A stretch of 64,000 nucleotides of DNA from a virus. Shown one piece after another: positions 48,982 through 61,700 of this stretch. Under the pieces are notes generated by a model, which had not been told where the DNA came from, did not search any database, and saw nothing but the letters and a program-made list of their open reading frames with translations. How positions within the stretch are numbered: the stretch's first letter is position 1; the number at the start of each line of letters is the position of its first letter. The stretch covers positions 1-64,000 of IMG/VR virus record IMGVR_UViG_3300013120_000030; one strand, 5' to 3'. The position numbers and the translations under genes are program-made.

Positions 48982-51663
48982 ATGCCTTACGATATAAGAA
49001 AAAATGAAGAAAAGTTAGCAAATCTTCAACAACAACACAAGAATGGACAGACACGAGGAGATCTATTAGCCCCAGACGTTAACGATATACGTCATAACTA
49101 TAATACATATAGATATGATTACTTTAGTGGAGCACAGGCTAAAGTGTTTTTCGGTGATGTACTAGTGGACGATATTGTTACGCTTAGTTATGCAATGAGA
49201 CAGACTAAAGAACCCATATACGGTTATGCTTCTCAAAGGTACGATGCGGTTGCTATGGGAACTGTAATAGGAGAGGGTTCACTTACTATAGCTTTTAAAG
49301 AGGTAGGTTATCTTAATGTTATACAGTCTTACTTAGAAAACCAAAGAGAAGGTATAGATCTCGCGAAAGATAATGTTATCAGACGACTAACAAGTGGTAG
49401 AGAAAGAAACATTTCACAAGAGATACAGAATACGTCTACTTTATCAGCAGTGATGGCTCCTAACCTTACTCCTTCTCTTGTAAGAAGATCAGAGAATATC
49501 GAGAAGATTCTAGACGATCTAAAAGAGAAAGATATATCTCCTTTTAAAGTTCGCGGTAGAGAAGATGGCACTATTACTACAGGTGCTCAAGACTTTGACG
49601 ATATGGCAGAACTCTTAGAAGATACTATCTGGGGAGATCACAATGGTAAACCATTTGATCTAAAAGATGTAGAGTTAAAGAGAGCAGATGAGTTCGATTA
49701 CAGGTATGGTCGTAGCGGTAAGATAGGTATCAAAGCTGGTAACAGAAATAACTACAGAGATACTTTAAATATAATGGTAATTTTTGGCGATATAAACGAC
49801 TTCAAAGCGGAGCATACATTTGTTTTATTAAACGATGTACACTTTAACTCACATTCAATGGTTATGGGTCCAACCGGTGATCCTATAGGAGAAACGTATA
49901 ACTTTTTCTTTCATGATATGAACAAGTCTTTATCTACACAAACTTTTAATGTTAACGGTATCAAGTTAAACGTAGGAACAAAGAATGAGGATATTACTCT
50001 TCCTAGAAAAGAAGACATGGAATACCTAAATGACTTTATAGGTAGACCTGAACAATTCTTTAAGATCAACGTAGTTTCTGCTTTTAGAGGCGGAGTATGG
50101 ACTAATGATATACCGTTATTCTTCGAAGATAAAGCTAGTAAAAATAATCAAGTAGGTTTTACTAGAAGAGACGATATACCTTATGTTCCTCAGTTAACAA
50201 AGTTTGTAGAACAAACTGTTACAGAGAAAGCGTTAGGACAAACAGATTTACCAGAGAAACTATTAGTAAAGATAGAAGCAGAAAGCAACGATATACAAGG
50301 CACAGAGACTATGCACTTTATCTTAGATAAAGGATCAGACTTCTCATCTTTATACGTTGTAACTGTTCCTACTAAGAATGACTTCTACGCTGTTAATCTT
50401 GTACAACGTGAAGACTTCTTTTTTAATCCTGCTCCACCTGAACCAATCTTAGAACCTATACAGTCACCTGATCTTAATAGTGAGACAACTGTTACAGATC
50501 CTAAGACTGGAGAAGTTTTCACATCTGCCGGTTCACAAGAAGATATTGATACAGGACCTAACGTCTCAACGTTTGCTGATACAGGTAAAGTAGATAATAC
50601 AGATCCAGTGTCTCCGTTAGATAAGACACAACAAGATATTATAAATGAACAACAACAACTTCTAGATCAACAAGTGCAAACACTTAATCAACAAGTTAAG
50701 AGTGAAGGTCTCACACAAGCTGAGTATGATGCTAGGATTAAAGCTCTACAGATTAGTAATCAAGCATTACTACAATCTCAGGTTAATGCATTAGAAGCTG
50801 ATAAGAAGTTAATACAAGATTTAGGTAGTACTCCAGAATCAAGAGGACAACTTCTAGGGGACAGGACAGCAAAAGAGAAAGCATCTTTTGAAGCTATATA
50901 CGGTCCAGGAAGCTATGAAACTTCTCTACAAAAACGTAATAAAGAGATTATAGAATCACAAACAAGAGGTAATAATCCAGATCCTTCAGATGTTCAACAA
51001 ATATTACCTGATAGTTATCAACTTGAAGGGATAAGTAATAAGCAAGAGTATAATGGTACTTACTCAGAGACTCCAGGTACCGATGCTCCAGGATTTGTTC
51101 CTAGAACATCACCTATAGATAAACATTTACCTCAGTTAGATAAGGTAAGAGAAGACTACGGAGAAATAGCAGATAGAACTGCACAAAACTATCCAGACAT
51201 AGATAAAGAAACTTTACTAGCTATTATATACCAAGAGTCTAAAGGTTTTAGATATGCTAGACCGCAAGATCCTAGAACTGGTAAATTCTTATCAAGCTCA
51301 AGAGGTGTTGGTCAGTTTAAAGAAGGAACAGGTAAAGATGTAGGTTTTGAGAAAAGACCTTCTAACTATAGGAAAGGTACAACAGAGTGGGATAGAGAAG
51401 TTTATGCAGATTGGTATGATCCTAATAAAGCTATTCCAGCTATAGCTACTTATCTACAACGCAATGGAGATAAGAAGTGGTTGGAAGATCTTAAGTACTC
51501 TAATCCTAAAGCTTATCAACAGGTAAGGAATTCTTTTCATCACTCAGGACCATATGGTAAGTTACAAAGACAAGGTCAGATTAATACAGCAGACCCTAAT
51601 ACAGTTAATTGGTTATCAAATGTTGAAGCATGGAAAGAGTATTATAAACAATCATCACAATAG
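48982..51663 (+). CDS. Tube-like protein fused to a lytic transglycosylase domain
   Basis: An 893-residue tail-tip protein that could open the cell wall at infection. Residues ~45-330 have a third, diverged tube-like domain (YFSGAQAKVFFGDVLVDDIVTLSYAMRQTKEPIYGYASQ; LTIAFKEVGYLNVI). A variable Gln-rich coiled linker (residues ~540-640) joins it to a C-terminal SLT/goose-lysozyme-like domain: DKETLLAIIYQESKGF, with Glu 752 (51235-51237) the likely catalytic acid, then SSRGVGQFKEGTGKDVGF and NPKAYQQVRNSF. The enzyme would cleave peptidoglycan glycan strands. AGGAGA precedes the start. A hairpin follows the stop. Confidence 0.82.
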   Translation: MPYDIRKNEEKLANLQQQHKNGQTRGDLLAPDVNDIRHNYNTYRYDYFSGAQAKVFFGDVLVDDIVTLSYAMRQTKEPIYGYASQRYDAVAMGTVIGEGSLTIAFKEVGYLNVIQSYLENQREGIDLAKDNVIRRLTSGRERNISQEIQNTSTLSAVMAPNLTPSLVRRSENIEKILDDLKEKDISPFKVRGREDGTITTGAQDFDDMAELLEDTIWGDHNGKPFDLKDVELKRADEFDYRYGRSGKIGIKAGNRNNYRDTLNIMVIFGDINDFKAEHTFVLLNDVHFNSHSMVMGPTGDPIGETYNFFFHDMNKSLSTQTFNVNGIKLNVGTKNEDITLPRKEDMEYLNDFIGRPEQFFKINVVSAFRGGVWTNDIPLFFEDKASKNNQVGFTRRDDIPYVPQLTKFVEQTVTEKALGQTDLPEKLLVKIEAESNDIQGTETMHFILDKGSDFSSLYVVTVPTKNDFYAVNLVQREDFFFNPAPPEPILEPIQSPDLNSETTVTDPKTGEVFTSAGSQEDIDTGPNVSTFADTGKVDNTDPVSPLDKTQQDIINEQQQLLDQQVQTLNQQVKSEGLTQAEYDARIKALQISNQALLQSQVNALEADKKLIQDLGSTPESRGQLLGDRTAKEKASFEAIYGPGSYETSLQKRNKEIIESQTRGNNPDPSDVQQILPDSYQLEGISNKQEYNGTYSETPGTDAPGFVPRTSPIDKHLPQLDKVREDYGEIADRTAQNYPDIDKETLLAIIYQESKGFRYARPQDPRTGKFLSSSRGVGQFKEGTGKDVGFEKRPSNYRKGTTEWDREVYADWYDPNKAIPAIATYLQRNGDKKWLEDLKYSNPKAYQQVRNSFHHSGPYGKLQRQGQINTADPNTVNWLSNVEAWKEYYKQSSQ

Positions 51664-51681
51664 ACATATACTATATGTGTC
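51663..51681 (+). other. Imperfect palindrome after the transglycosylase gene
   Basis: GACATATA (51663-51670) pairs with TATGTGTC (51674-51681) around CTA. There is no U-tract after it, so it is not a terminator; it may be an mRNA 3' hairpin or a processing site ahead of the chaperone-like gene. Confidence 0.4.
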
Positions 51682-51706
51682 CCTGATGAATTAACAAGGA
51701 GAAACT

Positions 51707-52012
51707 ATGGGAAAAGAAGTTACACAAGACATGATTAATGAATGGAAAGTTCAACACGGTAGTGTTTTTAGAGTTCCAGTTGGAGATATAGATATATACT
51801 TTACTACTCTAACTAGAGAGAACTACGTAGAGATCATGGGTAGACAAAATACAATTCCTACATTCGATCCAGAGGTAGAGACTGTGAAGATATGCGTTCT
51901 AAATGAACTACCAGATGGTGCTCTTGATAATAAAGGCGGAATCGCGACTGTTGTCCATGAACATATCATGGTAAAGAGCGGTTTTGTTGTAGTAGAATCT
52001 GAAGAACTATAA
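51707..52012 (+). CDS. Tail assembly chaperone-like protein 1
   Basis: A 101-residue protein (MGKEVTQDMINEWKVQHGSVFRVPVGDIDIYF...) with AAGGAGA upstream. Its position, two genes ahead of the tape-measure-position gene, and features such as a short TLTRENYVEIM helix after a beta pair fit the first of the two small tail chaperones seen in many myoviruses (by gene order, not clear homology). Unlike the usual pair it is not linked to the next gene by a frameshift: an intrinsic terminator separates them. Confidence 0.6.
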   Translation: MGKEVTQDMINEWKVQHGSVFRVPVGDIDIYFTTLTRENYVEIMGRQNTIPTFDPEVETVKICVLNELPDGALDNKGGIATVVHEHIMVKSGFVVVESEEL

Positions 52013-52035
52013 CGACCAAATATTAATTAGGTAAT

Positions 52036-52070
52036 AAGGGGACGGGAGTTATATTCCCTTCCCCTTTTTT
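52036..52070 (+). terminator. Strong terminator between the chaperone-like genes
   Basis: AAGGGGACGGGA (52036-52047) pairs with TCCCTTCCCCTT (one internal mismatch) around a short loop, and runs into a T-tract. It is a strong intrinsic terminator lying immediately before the ribosome site of the next gene, so the second chaperone and the giant gene are expected at a lower level. Confidence 0.9.
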
Positions 52071-52084
52071 TGTATGGAGGAAAC

Positions 52085-52711
52085 ATGACAAAAAATACAA
52101 AGTTCTATAAAGCTAAAGTAGAAGGTTCAGACGATACTATTATATACAGAACTCTTACTGTTAAAGAGTTAGGTATTGTAAATGGTATACAAAATCCTGC
52201 TTATAAAAATGAACTTACTGCAAAGCTTGGAATAACAGAAGGATACTCTACAGACTTACATTACACTGCTATTAATCAGATAGGTATAGATATACTTAAT
52301 AAGTCTACAGAAATAATGACCGACAAAGATTTGTTCGATATAGTAGTAGATACTTACAGAGCATCTGTTCAAGACGATACTACATTAGAGTTAATAAAAC
52401 ATATACTTACTGTGATGCCTAATCTTTCGATACAATATCTTTTAGATCAGACATACGCAGATCTGATAGAGTTAGTATGTTTTTGTGAGAACGTAAGTGG
52501 TAAGAAAATCTTTCAACGTAAATCGTTTACACAACCACCGATGCCAGCAGATCCTTTTCAGGATAATAGTAGTAAAACATTAAATCTACAAGGCGTAGAT
52601 CATACACTTTCTCCTATCCAAGAGTTCGACGGGAAGAAGTATCTTCATGAAGATAAAGAGAAGTCTCTTGTCGATAAGATGAAGGAAGATCAAAAATTCT
52701 TTAAGGATTAA
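52085..52711 (+). CDS. Tail assembly chaperone-like protein 2
   Basis: A 208-residue protein; ATG 52085 has GGAGG upstream, whereas an in-frame ATG at 52070 lies in the terminator tail. Residues 1-150 are helical with YRTLTVKELGIVNGIQNP, a common opening of tail chaperones, followed by an acidic, polar tail. It ends three bases before the giant gene. Such chaperones hold the tape measure while the tube polymerises; here assignment rests on position and length. Confidence 0.6.
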   Translation: MTKNTKFYKAKVEGSDDTIIYRTLTVKELGIVNGIQNPAYKNELTAKLGITEGYSTDLHYTAINQIGIDILNKSTEIMTDKDLFDIVVDTYRASVQDDTTLELIKHILTVMPNLSIQYLLDQTYADLIELVCFCENVSGKKIFQRKSFTQPPMPADPFQDNSSKTLNLQGVDHTLSPIQEFDGKKYLHEDKEKSLVDKMKEDQKFFKD

Positions 52712-52713
52712 CT

Positions 52714-55700
52714 ATGGCTTATTACGATCCAAGAACAAGTGACGAAAGATACTATGATCCTCATAGGAATACTAGTGGTAGTCTTACTAGTAGCGTCACG
52801 TCTGGTATAGGTTCATTTGCTAAAAATGCTGTAGGATACATGGTTATGTACTCTGCTATGACGTTCGCGGGTGGCGTCACTAGTAAGTTCATAGGTAATA
52901 TAGCTAAAACGCAAGCTCTTAAAGGTACAGGTACTATAGCTAAAAGAATATCTGCCCTAAAGGCTCCTACCTTAGGTAAGATAGCTAAGCAATTCACACC
53001 TGTGCGTCACGCTGCTACAAGAGTGAGGATGGCCACGCGTCCTTTAAGACAAGCCTATAAAAAGAGAGCTAGACTTCTCGAACGAGTTAATAGGAAAGAT
53101 TCGTTATTAGGAGATAAAGCAAGATTTACTAGTGCTTTTAGAAACGGTAAGACATTAGCAGCAACAGCAGGAAATCTTTTATATAAACATGGAATCAAAG
53201 GATCTGTAGCAGGATATGCTTGGGATAGTGTAGCCGGTAACCTTCCTATGTATGGCTTAGAAGAAAAGGCTGCTTGGAATGTTCCTGGACACGTAATGAA
53301 TTACGCTAAATATATGAAGGATAATATCATTACATTTAGCGCGTTTGGCGCTATCGGTCCTATATATAAAGGTGCTAGGGGTACTATAGGTCTAGGTCTA
53401 AGAAACGTAATGGAGAAGAATACTGCGTTTAGAGATAAGATTTTAGGTAACTTAGCTAAGATTACAAGACCTAGATACTCGTCAGTTCAAGCTCCTACAA
53501 AAGCTACTAATTCTATATTCAAAGAAGATGTTAATAATTTTAATACTGCTAATTCTTATAATGTCTTTAATAAAGCTATAGATGCAACAAAGGCTGCTGG
53601 TAAAACGTTTTACTCTGCGTTTATAGAGAATGCTAGAACAATGTTCGCCGAAGCTGGTAGACATGGTTCTCATAATATTCATAAACCTACAAAAGGAAGT
53701 GTTACATCTTTCTTATCAAGGTTTAAGAAGAATATAACTGATCATTGGCAAATGCATCGCGAGCAAGCAAGGTATGGAAGAACTGTAGGTGTTCTTGAGT
53801 CCGAAGGTATGCGCACAATGAAGACCTTTGAACACTTAGGTAACATTGAAAGTACAGCCGGACAAGCATTAGAACAGACTACAGCTAAGAATACCAACAT
53901 GAATCTCATTAACTCTATACGTGACGATCAGTTAAAACCTAAGAATTTTTTAGCACAAGTCCTAAGTCTTAGACCTACTGTTACTGGTGATGTTATGAAT
54001 ACCGACTATATCAGTAGAGTAGGTAGTAACTTCGCTAAGTACTTTCCTAAGAGCAAAGCTCATGTTGTTGATCAGGCTATGAGTAATGTTAGAATGGGTA
54101 ATGATTATTATTCAAGAGGTAAGTTCAATGTAGACTTATCAATGCTTAGTCCTCTACATCAGTTAAAGAGGGTTACTAATAAGATAATGGGTCTTAATCT
54201 TTCTTTTATGATCGGACTACCTCCTGTAGGAAGAGATCTATCTCTAGGTAACATAACTGGTTGGAACTCATTAATGGGCGGTAGTGTAAGATCTACTCCT
54301 TTTAATAAAGATACGACAGGACTAGGTCTCATAGTTAAGTCTGGTGGAGTAACAGATACTAGAGGCAATCTTGTACAACGTGGAACTCCTAGAACATTAC
54401 AACAACTAGCTGCCGATACTTTAGGTGAGAACATGAGTGATAACCTAAACGTATCTCTTATTAATGGGAAGTTCTATGCTGCTGATGGAGTCAACCTTAC
54501 CAATCTTAATTCAATGAATACTGTTCTTAAATATTCTCATCCTGAGATCTTTGGTAAAGCAGGAGAAGCAAAACTTTCTAATATTAAAGAATGGATTTAT
54601 CATAGCTCTAGAGAACCTGGTAGTATCATGGAAGCTAATAAGTGGTTAACAGACGCTAATAGAAATACTGCGTCTAATCCTTTTCAATGGGCAATGAAGA
54701 AACTTGATTGGGGAGTACCAGAAGCTATTCCTAATGCGTGGAGAAAACTCAAAGAAATACTAACACCAGGACGTATACGTCATGCTGGTAAGAACTTGAA
54801 TCACTCTCAAGATCTACAGGCAGAAATGTGGGAAAATTTATTAAGTAAAAGAATCGATTACGATAAACTTAAAGCACATATACCTATTATGCGTGACTCT
54901 ATGGAACATACTGGGCAAGAAGTCGGTATGTTGATGCAATCTCCTACTATATACCAAGAGATTGCTCATAATAGCAGATACCTTCAAGCTAATCAAATGG
55001 ACTCAGCTATATTTCATAGCGATGAGAAGTTTATGACAAAACTTTTCAATATGCAAGAGAGTGCATTAGATCAAAATGATGTCTTCTGGAAACTAATGAA
55101 GAACCCTGATTCTAAAGCTATTTACGAGACAGCATTATGGAATCCTAAAAAAGCCAAGGATGCTATTCCTTTTAAGAGACAAGGACGATTATCTGATTAT
55201 AACTCAATGAATGTACTGAAGACTCAGTTTGTGACAGAAGGTCTTAATGTTGACTATTCTATGACTAATATGCATCCATTCGTAGATGCAGCTGATACTT
55301 TGTTTAAACAAGGACATATATCTGGTACTCAATCTACTGCTATGAAGATGTATGGTTTTGTTAGTACGTTATTCGCTGATGGCAATCTAGATAACTTCGC
55401 TAAAGGAACTCCTACACCTCAAGATAAGACAGCCTTAGGTGCTGTTATTAATACTTTTAAAAAGAGACACAATATTGAACTAGAGCACGCTATGGACTAC
55501 ATTAGTAGAACAGAGTTTAGAACTCCTAGTAGAGATGGTAAGTTGTTTCAAACTTTGAAAGAGACAATCTTAGATCCTAGACTTCTTCCTAGTGTAAGAG
55601 AACAAGTTTATGATAAGAGTCCTTTCTTTGCTTTAAGTGTAGGCGATAACGGATCTGGTAAGTTTCAAACCGGCATTAAGAAAGCATTAGATATTGGAGC

Positions 55701-58700
55701 AGAGCGTCTTACTAACCTTATTAAGATGACAACAGGTCTTAGGAGAGATCCTTTTAAGTACGGTGACGGTGTACGCGGTGCAGCCAGATTTATTAGTACA
55801 AGAGGTGGACAGTTAGCTGCAGCAGGACTTGCTTATAAAGCGTTAGATGCGCTCATAGCAGATAATCCTATGCTCGACGAGACAGCTCTTGATCAAGGTA
55901 TAACAGGATTTATCGCCGATAATGTAGCTAAGACTCATTTACTATCATCAAGAATAGCTAATATGACAGGTATAGCTGGCGTAGGTAGATACTTAGACGG
56001 TTTAATGCCAGGGTTTGTATCTAGTGCTCCTGGGGCTATTGTCGGAGCTGCTCTAAACTGGCGACGAGGAATAACTGAGACAGCTGTAGGAGCTGTTAAA
56101 GGTGCTATCTCTAATAGAGTTCTTTCGCCATTAATGCCTGATATGACTAAAACTTACGATCAGTTAGAAGCCGAGTACTCAGGTAAAGAAGAAGTTCCTA
56201 TCATCGAAGGTAGAATGTGGCTCATGGGTACTACTCCATGGCAAGGTAAAAGAGTTATTGGATGGAGACCTAACTGGTATCAACGTATGCATTCGAGATG
56301 GAAAGCTTCTGATAGTTTATACGGTAGTGAATTAAGAAAGCTTTTACATGAGCCTATATTCCCGGTTGGAATAAGTGTTGGAGACATTATCGACCCTTAC
56401 TACATGGAACGAAAACACTACTTCTCAAGGCCTTATGCGGAATGTATTTATCCGCAAGCATTTGTTCAAATACATAATGGTATTAAAATGGTTAAGGATA
56501 TTGTAAAAGGTGATAAGATATACGATGTGGATGGTGTGATTTATAATGTTAAAGATGTTACTAGTAGAAATGTTAAAAATAATGAGAATATTCACTCTGT
56601 TAATTTGGTAGGTATTCATGAACCATTAATAATAAGCGAAGATCATAAACAACCAATTATAAAAGATATTAAATGTAAGTATAAGTCAGCATCGAATAAA
56701 TCATGTGTAGGAGAACACAAAGGGATATGTAAAAAATGTAAAAGTAAAAGAACCTCGTTTGAAATTGATTGGGTTGAAACAAAAGATATAAATGTTGGTG
56801 ATTTTCTAGTTAAACCTATAGTTAGACCAGTGTATAATGGTGATGTTATACAATTATCAAAATATATCAACTTTCGTAACTATGTTGTTGAAAAAGATAT
56901 ATGTTATATTATCGATAAGAATAATAAAAAAACAAAAACAAATGCACAAAATACATTCCGTATTGATGACAAAATAGCTTATTATTTTGGATTGTATCTT
57001 GCTGAAGGTTGGATAAACTTTGGAAGAAACAAACCTCATACAGTTAATACTGTTCATAATATGAAAGAATATGATTATGTTAAAACATATATTACACATA
57101 TGTGTTCAGTATTCAAATGTAGTTACTCAGAGGAAAAACATGATAACTATGTAACATTTCATATACATAATGTTCTGTTAGCTGAATTAATATTTGGTCT
57201 ATTTAATAAAGCATCTGATAAAAAATGTATTCATTTTACTAAGGAAATAGATAGAAAAATAGTGGCTGGAATTATATTCGGTGATGGTCATTATGATATA
57301 TCAAATGTTGTCTTAACTAATACATCATTAAATATTCATGGATATGTTACAACTGTTCTTGAAAATGATATGATTCCAATATGTATTAAAAAACATTGTA
57401 ATAACGGAAAACAATCATATAGAACTTCATTCCCATATTCGTATCTAGATGAGTATAGAATGAAGTATGATTCTAACTATAAAAATAAATGTATACAAAC
57501 TCCTAAAGGGCGATCTAATAGAATATATTTTCGTAATGGATCAATACTAAGACGGGTATTATCTAATGATATTATAGAGTATAAAGATAAACTATACGAT
57601 ATAGTAACAGATTCACCAAAGCAAAGTTTCACTTTATTATCTCATTGTATACATAATTCTGCAGACTTTGGTGCAGATATACCGTTAGGATTAGGACCTA
57701 TAGTTAGTGCTACATTAGGACAAGTTATTAAACCTAAGAAACAGATGCATAGAGAGTTCATGGAAGGTGACGATGTTATAGGTGACTCAGACTTCGCGGC
57801 CAATCCGCCTCCTACGTATAAAGAGATGAGAGGTATGATGAAGACTGGTACATGGAATTCTAATAGTATTGGCAGCAGATCATCATTTATGGGAACAGCT
57901 AGATATGGTGGAACAAAACTATATGGACAACGTATGGCTGACCAAGTACTAGATAACTTTGAAAGTGCAATGGGTCTTGTAGGTTTCGCAGGTCATTCTA
58001 TTAGACAAGGTCTTACCTCGGACGCTGCTATTATTCCGACTGTTGAAACTGCTGGTAGAATAGCTTCACAGTCAAGGTCTTACTATGATATGAATCTTGG
58101 TGGTCTCGGTGTATACTGTTTACCTTATGATGGTAAGGTTCTAACACCTAACGGACTAACTAATATAGGTGAGATTAATAGTGGTGACATAGTTTACGAT
58201 CAATGTTATAGTAAAAAAAAGGTAACGAATACATTCTCACGTATATGTGATGATGATGAGCGAATGTATACCTTTACTTTAAACGCTGGCAAAACGCAAA
58301 TTGATTGTACATGGAATCATCCATTAGCTATATATAGGAAAGAAACATGTCATGACGGTAAAGTAAAACCATGTATACCTAATAGTAAAAAACATTGCAC
58401 TATATGTACGAAACAAGATAAAGAAGTTTATTGGGATTGGGTCCAAGCTCAAGATGTTAAAGTCGGTGATTACGCAGTGATGCCTCTGCCTAAATCAGAT
58501 ACTAGTGTTGAAACTGTTGATCTTAGTGCTTATTCAGACTATTCTTTTTCTGATAAATATATATATACGAGAGCAGGTAACGGATATATAACTGCATTAG
58601 AGATGCTAGAACATAATCCATCATTAACAAGAAAACAACTAAGAGAGTATGTAGATGATAAAGATGCTAAAGAAGCACTATATTCTATTAGAAAAAATAA

Positions 58701-61700
58701 AATACCTACTAGATACGGTAGATATTTAGATATTACACATAATATTGCTTGGTTTATAGGATGGTGGTTAGCTGAGGGATCATCTAACATTAGGAATGAA
58801 GAAGTGATGTTTTCATTAAATATTAATGAACTACATATAGCTAAAACTCTGGGGAAGATATATGCTGAATCGTTCGGTGGAAAGTTTAGAATATATGAGT
58901 ATCCAGATAGAACAATATGTGTGTTAGTTATAAAGAATAAAGTATTAGCATCTTATCTTAAGTCGTTTGGTAACGTTTATACTAAATCTATGAACTCACT
59001 AGTTCATCTATCTGATAATAAACTTAGAGCTTTAATCGATGGAATAATTCAAGGTGATGGTTGGATAAATCATAAGTTACAGCGAGGAGGATTTAAGAGT
59101 GCATCATCTAAACTTGTTAGAGATGTGTGGTTATCGTTATTTAGACTTGGTATTCAATCATCTATAACTATAGATTATCTCGAAAAAGCTAATGGCAGAT
59201 TGTTAAATGGAAAAGTTAGAAAAGATCATGTAAGATCTGAACTTCAGATGTCTAGAGGTGGTTATACCAATTATAGTGATGTTGTTCTAAATCATAAAAA
59301 ATCTAAAGATGTCTCAACTGGTAGAGTGTTTACTAGAGATGGAAACTTATACATTAAGATATCAAATATATCTTCTCTTGATTGTTCAGGAACAAAGGTA
59401 TATGATATAGAAGTAGAAGAATCTCATTGTTTCATAGGAAACTATTTACTACTTCATAACTCTGAAGCATTAAGAAGGTTTGTTACTAAACCTGATTGGA
59501 GAGAATACGGAGTTAATCCTATTCCTAATTTGATGCCTAACTGGCTTCCTGGAAAGTTCTTAAAGGGTGATCCTTTTTGTGTAACAGCGTCAACTATGAT
59601 AGAAGTCAATGGTAATAATCTTAAGCGAGCGGAAGATGTTACAACAGACGATCTTATAAGAACGCACACTGGTAAACTAGTAAAACCATCTTTTATAAAG
59701 AAAAGAAGTATGAAAAATAGTGAATCATTATATAGATTAAAAGTATCATCGTTAAGTTCGTTTCCAATAGAAGCATCTGAAGAGCATCCTATATGGACCG
59801 AATCTGGGTGGAAACATATTAAGGATATTAATATCGGCGAATATGTAGGATATCCTATTTCTGATATTAACGATCTTACTACAACTGATAAGATATTAGA
59901 CTGTTCTAAACTCACACCATATCCATTTGATCATAAATATATATATACGTCTGGTTGTGATCAAGAATTCGTAGATATGATAAGTTATATCGAAACTATT
60001 CAATCTTCATTCAAAAGAGGAGAACTTAAAAATCTTCTATTTAAGAATAACTGGGATCGTAGAAAGTTCGAAAGAGCACAAGTTGCAGTGAGAAATAATA
60101 TAAATAGACGTATTCCTCGCTATATAGATATAAGTTCGCCAGAATGGGGATCGCTGATTGGTTATTATTTGTCTGAAGGATGTATAAATATAAAAGATGA
60201 TAAGTTTATTGGGGTAGGATTCGCTTTTAATATTAATGAGAAAGAATATCATGATGAAGTAATGTCGTGTTTAAAATCAGTATTTAATATTCATTCTAAG
60301 TTATATCAAGCGAAAGGAACCAATGGTTGTAGTGTAATAGTTAATAATTTAGCAATCCCACATATACTATGTGGTTTGTTCGGCAGATACTTTGATGAAA
60401 AACATATAGGTTTGCAGCATATTGATTCTATAAAAGAAACAGTTAGAACCTTGATAAATGGCGATGGATCTTATTATTTTGATAGAGGAAAACCAAGACT
60501 ATCATTGAAGTTAGAGAATCACCAACTACTATATCAGATAAGACAAATATTATTAAGTTATGGGTATGTTGGATATATAAATGATAATAATTTAATAATT
60601 AGAGGTCAAGCAGCTAAAGAATGCGCTTTGTTTATTAATACAACCAAATATAAGGACACAAAGGACTCATCTTATACTTGTAGACACACGTATATAAAAG
60701 ATGGATACGTATGGATGAGGGTATTTGATAACATAGTTATTAAGAATGAAAATGTTTATGGTTTTCAAGTGGACACAGATGACTCATTTTGTACAGCTGG
60801 GATAGCTACTCATAACACAAAGATAAATAATGGAGAGTTAAGACTTCCTGGTCCTGCATACGAGAAGACACACGCTGGTGTAGATAAGTCAATGCCCGCT
60901 AGAGCGTCTATGTTGGGAAGTCCTACTGAACATAGTATTCAGTACTTTACTGGATTGTTACCTCCTCATTTAAAAGAACAGTACGATATTCTTGAGACAG
61001 GAACTAGATACCATGAACAAATACAACAATGGTTAGCAGCCGAAAATCTTTTAGTACAAGCTGAAGCTCTAGTGTATGACGAGAAGAATAATATCTCTGG
61101 TCACGTCGATGCTATCATTAAAGACGGTATGGGTGGTAGAGGTAAGAAAGCTCTTGAAATTAAAACTATAAGTGAAGAAGGCCTTAAGAGATTAGACGGT
61201 CCTAAGTGGCAACACGTTGGACAGATAAACTTTTATATGAACCAGTTAAAGCTTAAGAAGGGTGGCATCCTATATGTGTCTAGAGACAATCCTGCTAACT
61301 TTAAGATGTTTGATGTTAACTATAGTCATAATAGACTAGAGAAAGACTTAGAGAAACTTCATAAAGCTAGATCTGTATCTTCTCAAATGCTTGCTAAGAG
61401 TATAGAAGGTGACGGGTATGGATTTTCTTATTCTTGGTTAGACAGACTTTATATCTTATCTGACGTAGCTCCTACCTCTAAAGAATATAAAGAAGCTAAG
61501 TTCATAGTAGAAAGACAGATAAAAGCTGGTATGCTAGATCCTGATGGAATAGCTAAGTATCACAGAGCTAAGAAACACAGAGATGCTACTGTTAGAAAGT
61601 ACGAATTGTATCCTCTAAGATTTAAAGGAAGAGTCATGTCTCCTGATACAGAAGCTAATATAATGTCTATCAATGATAATATAAAAGCTGGAGCAGAGTA

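Noticed and set aside
51663-51681. Palindrome after the transglycosylase gene as terminator
   Set aside because: No run of T follows the stem, and the stem is AT-rich; kept only as a minor structural element.
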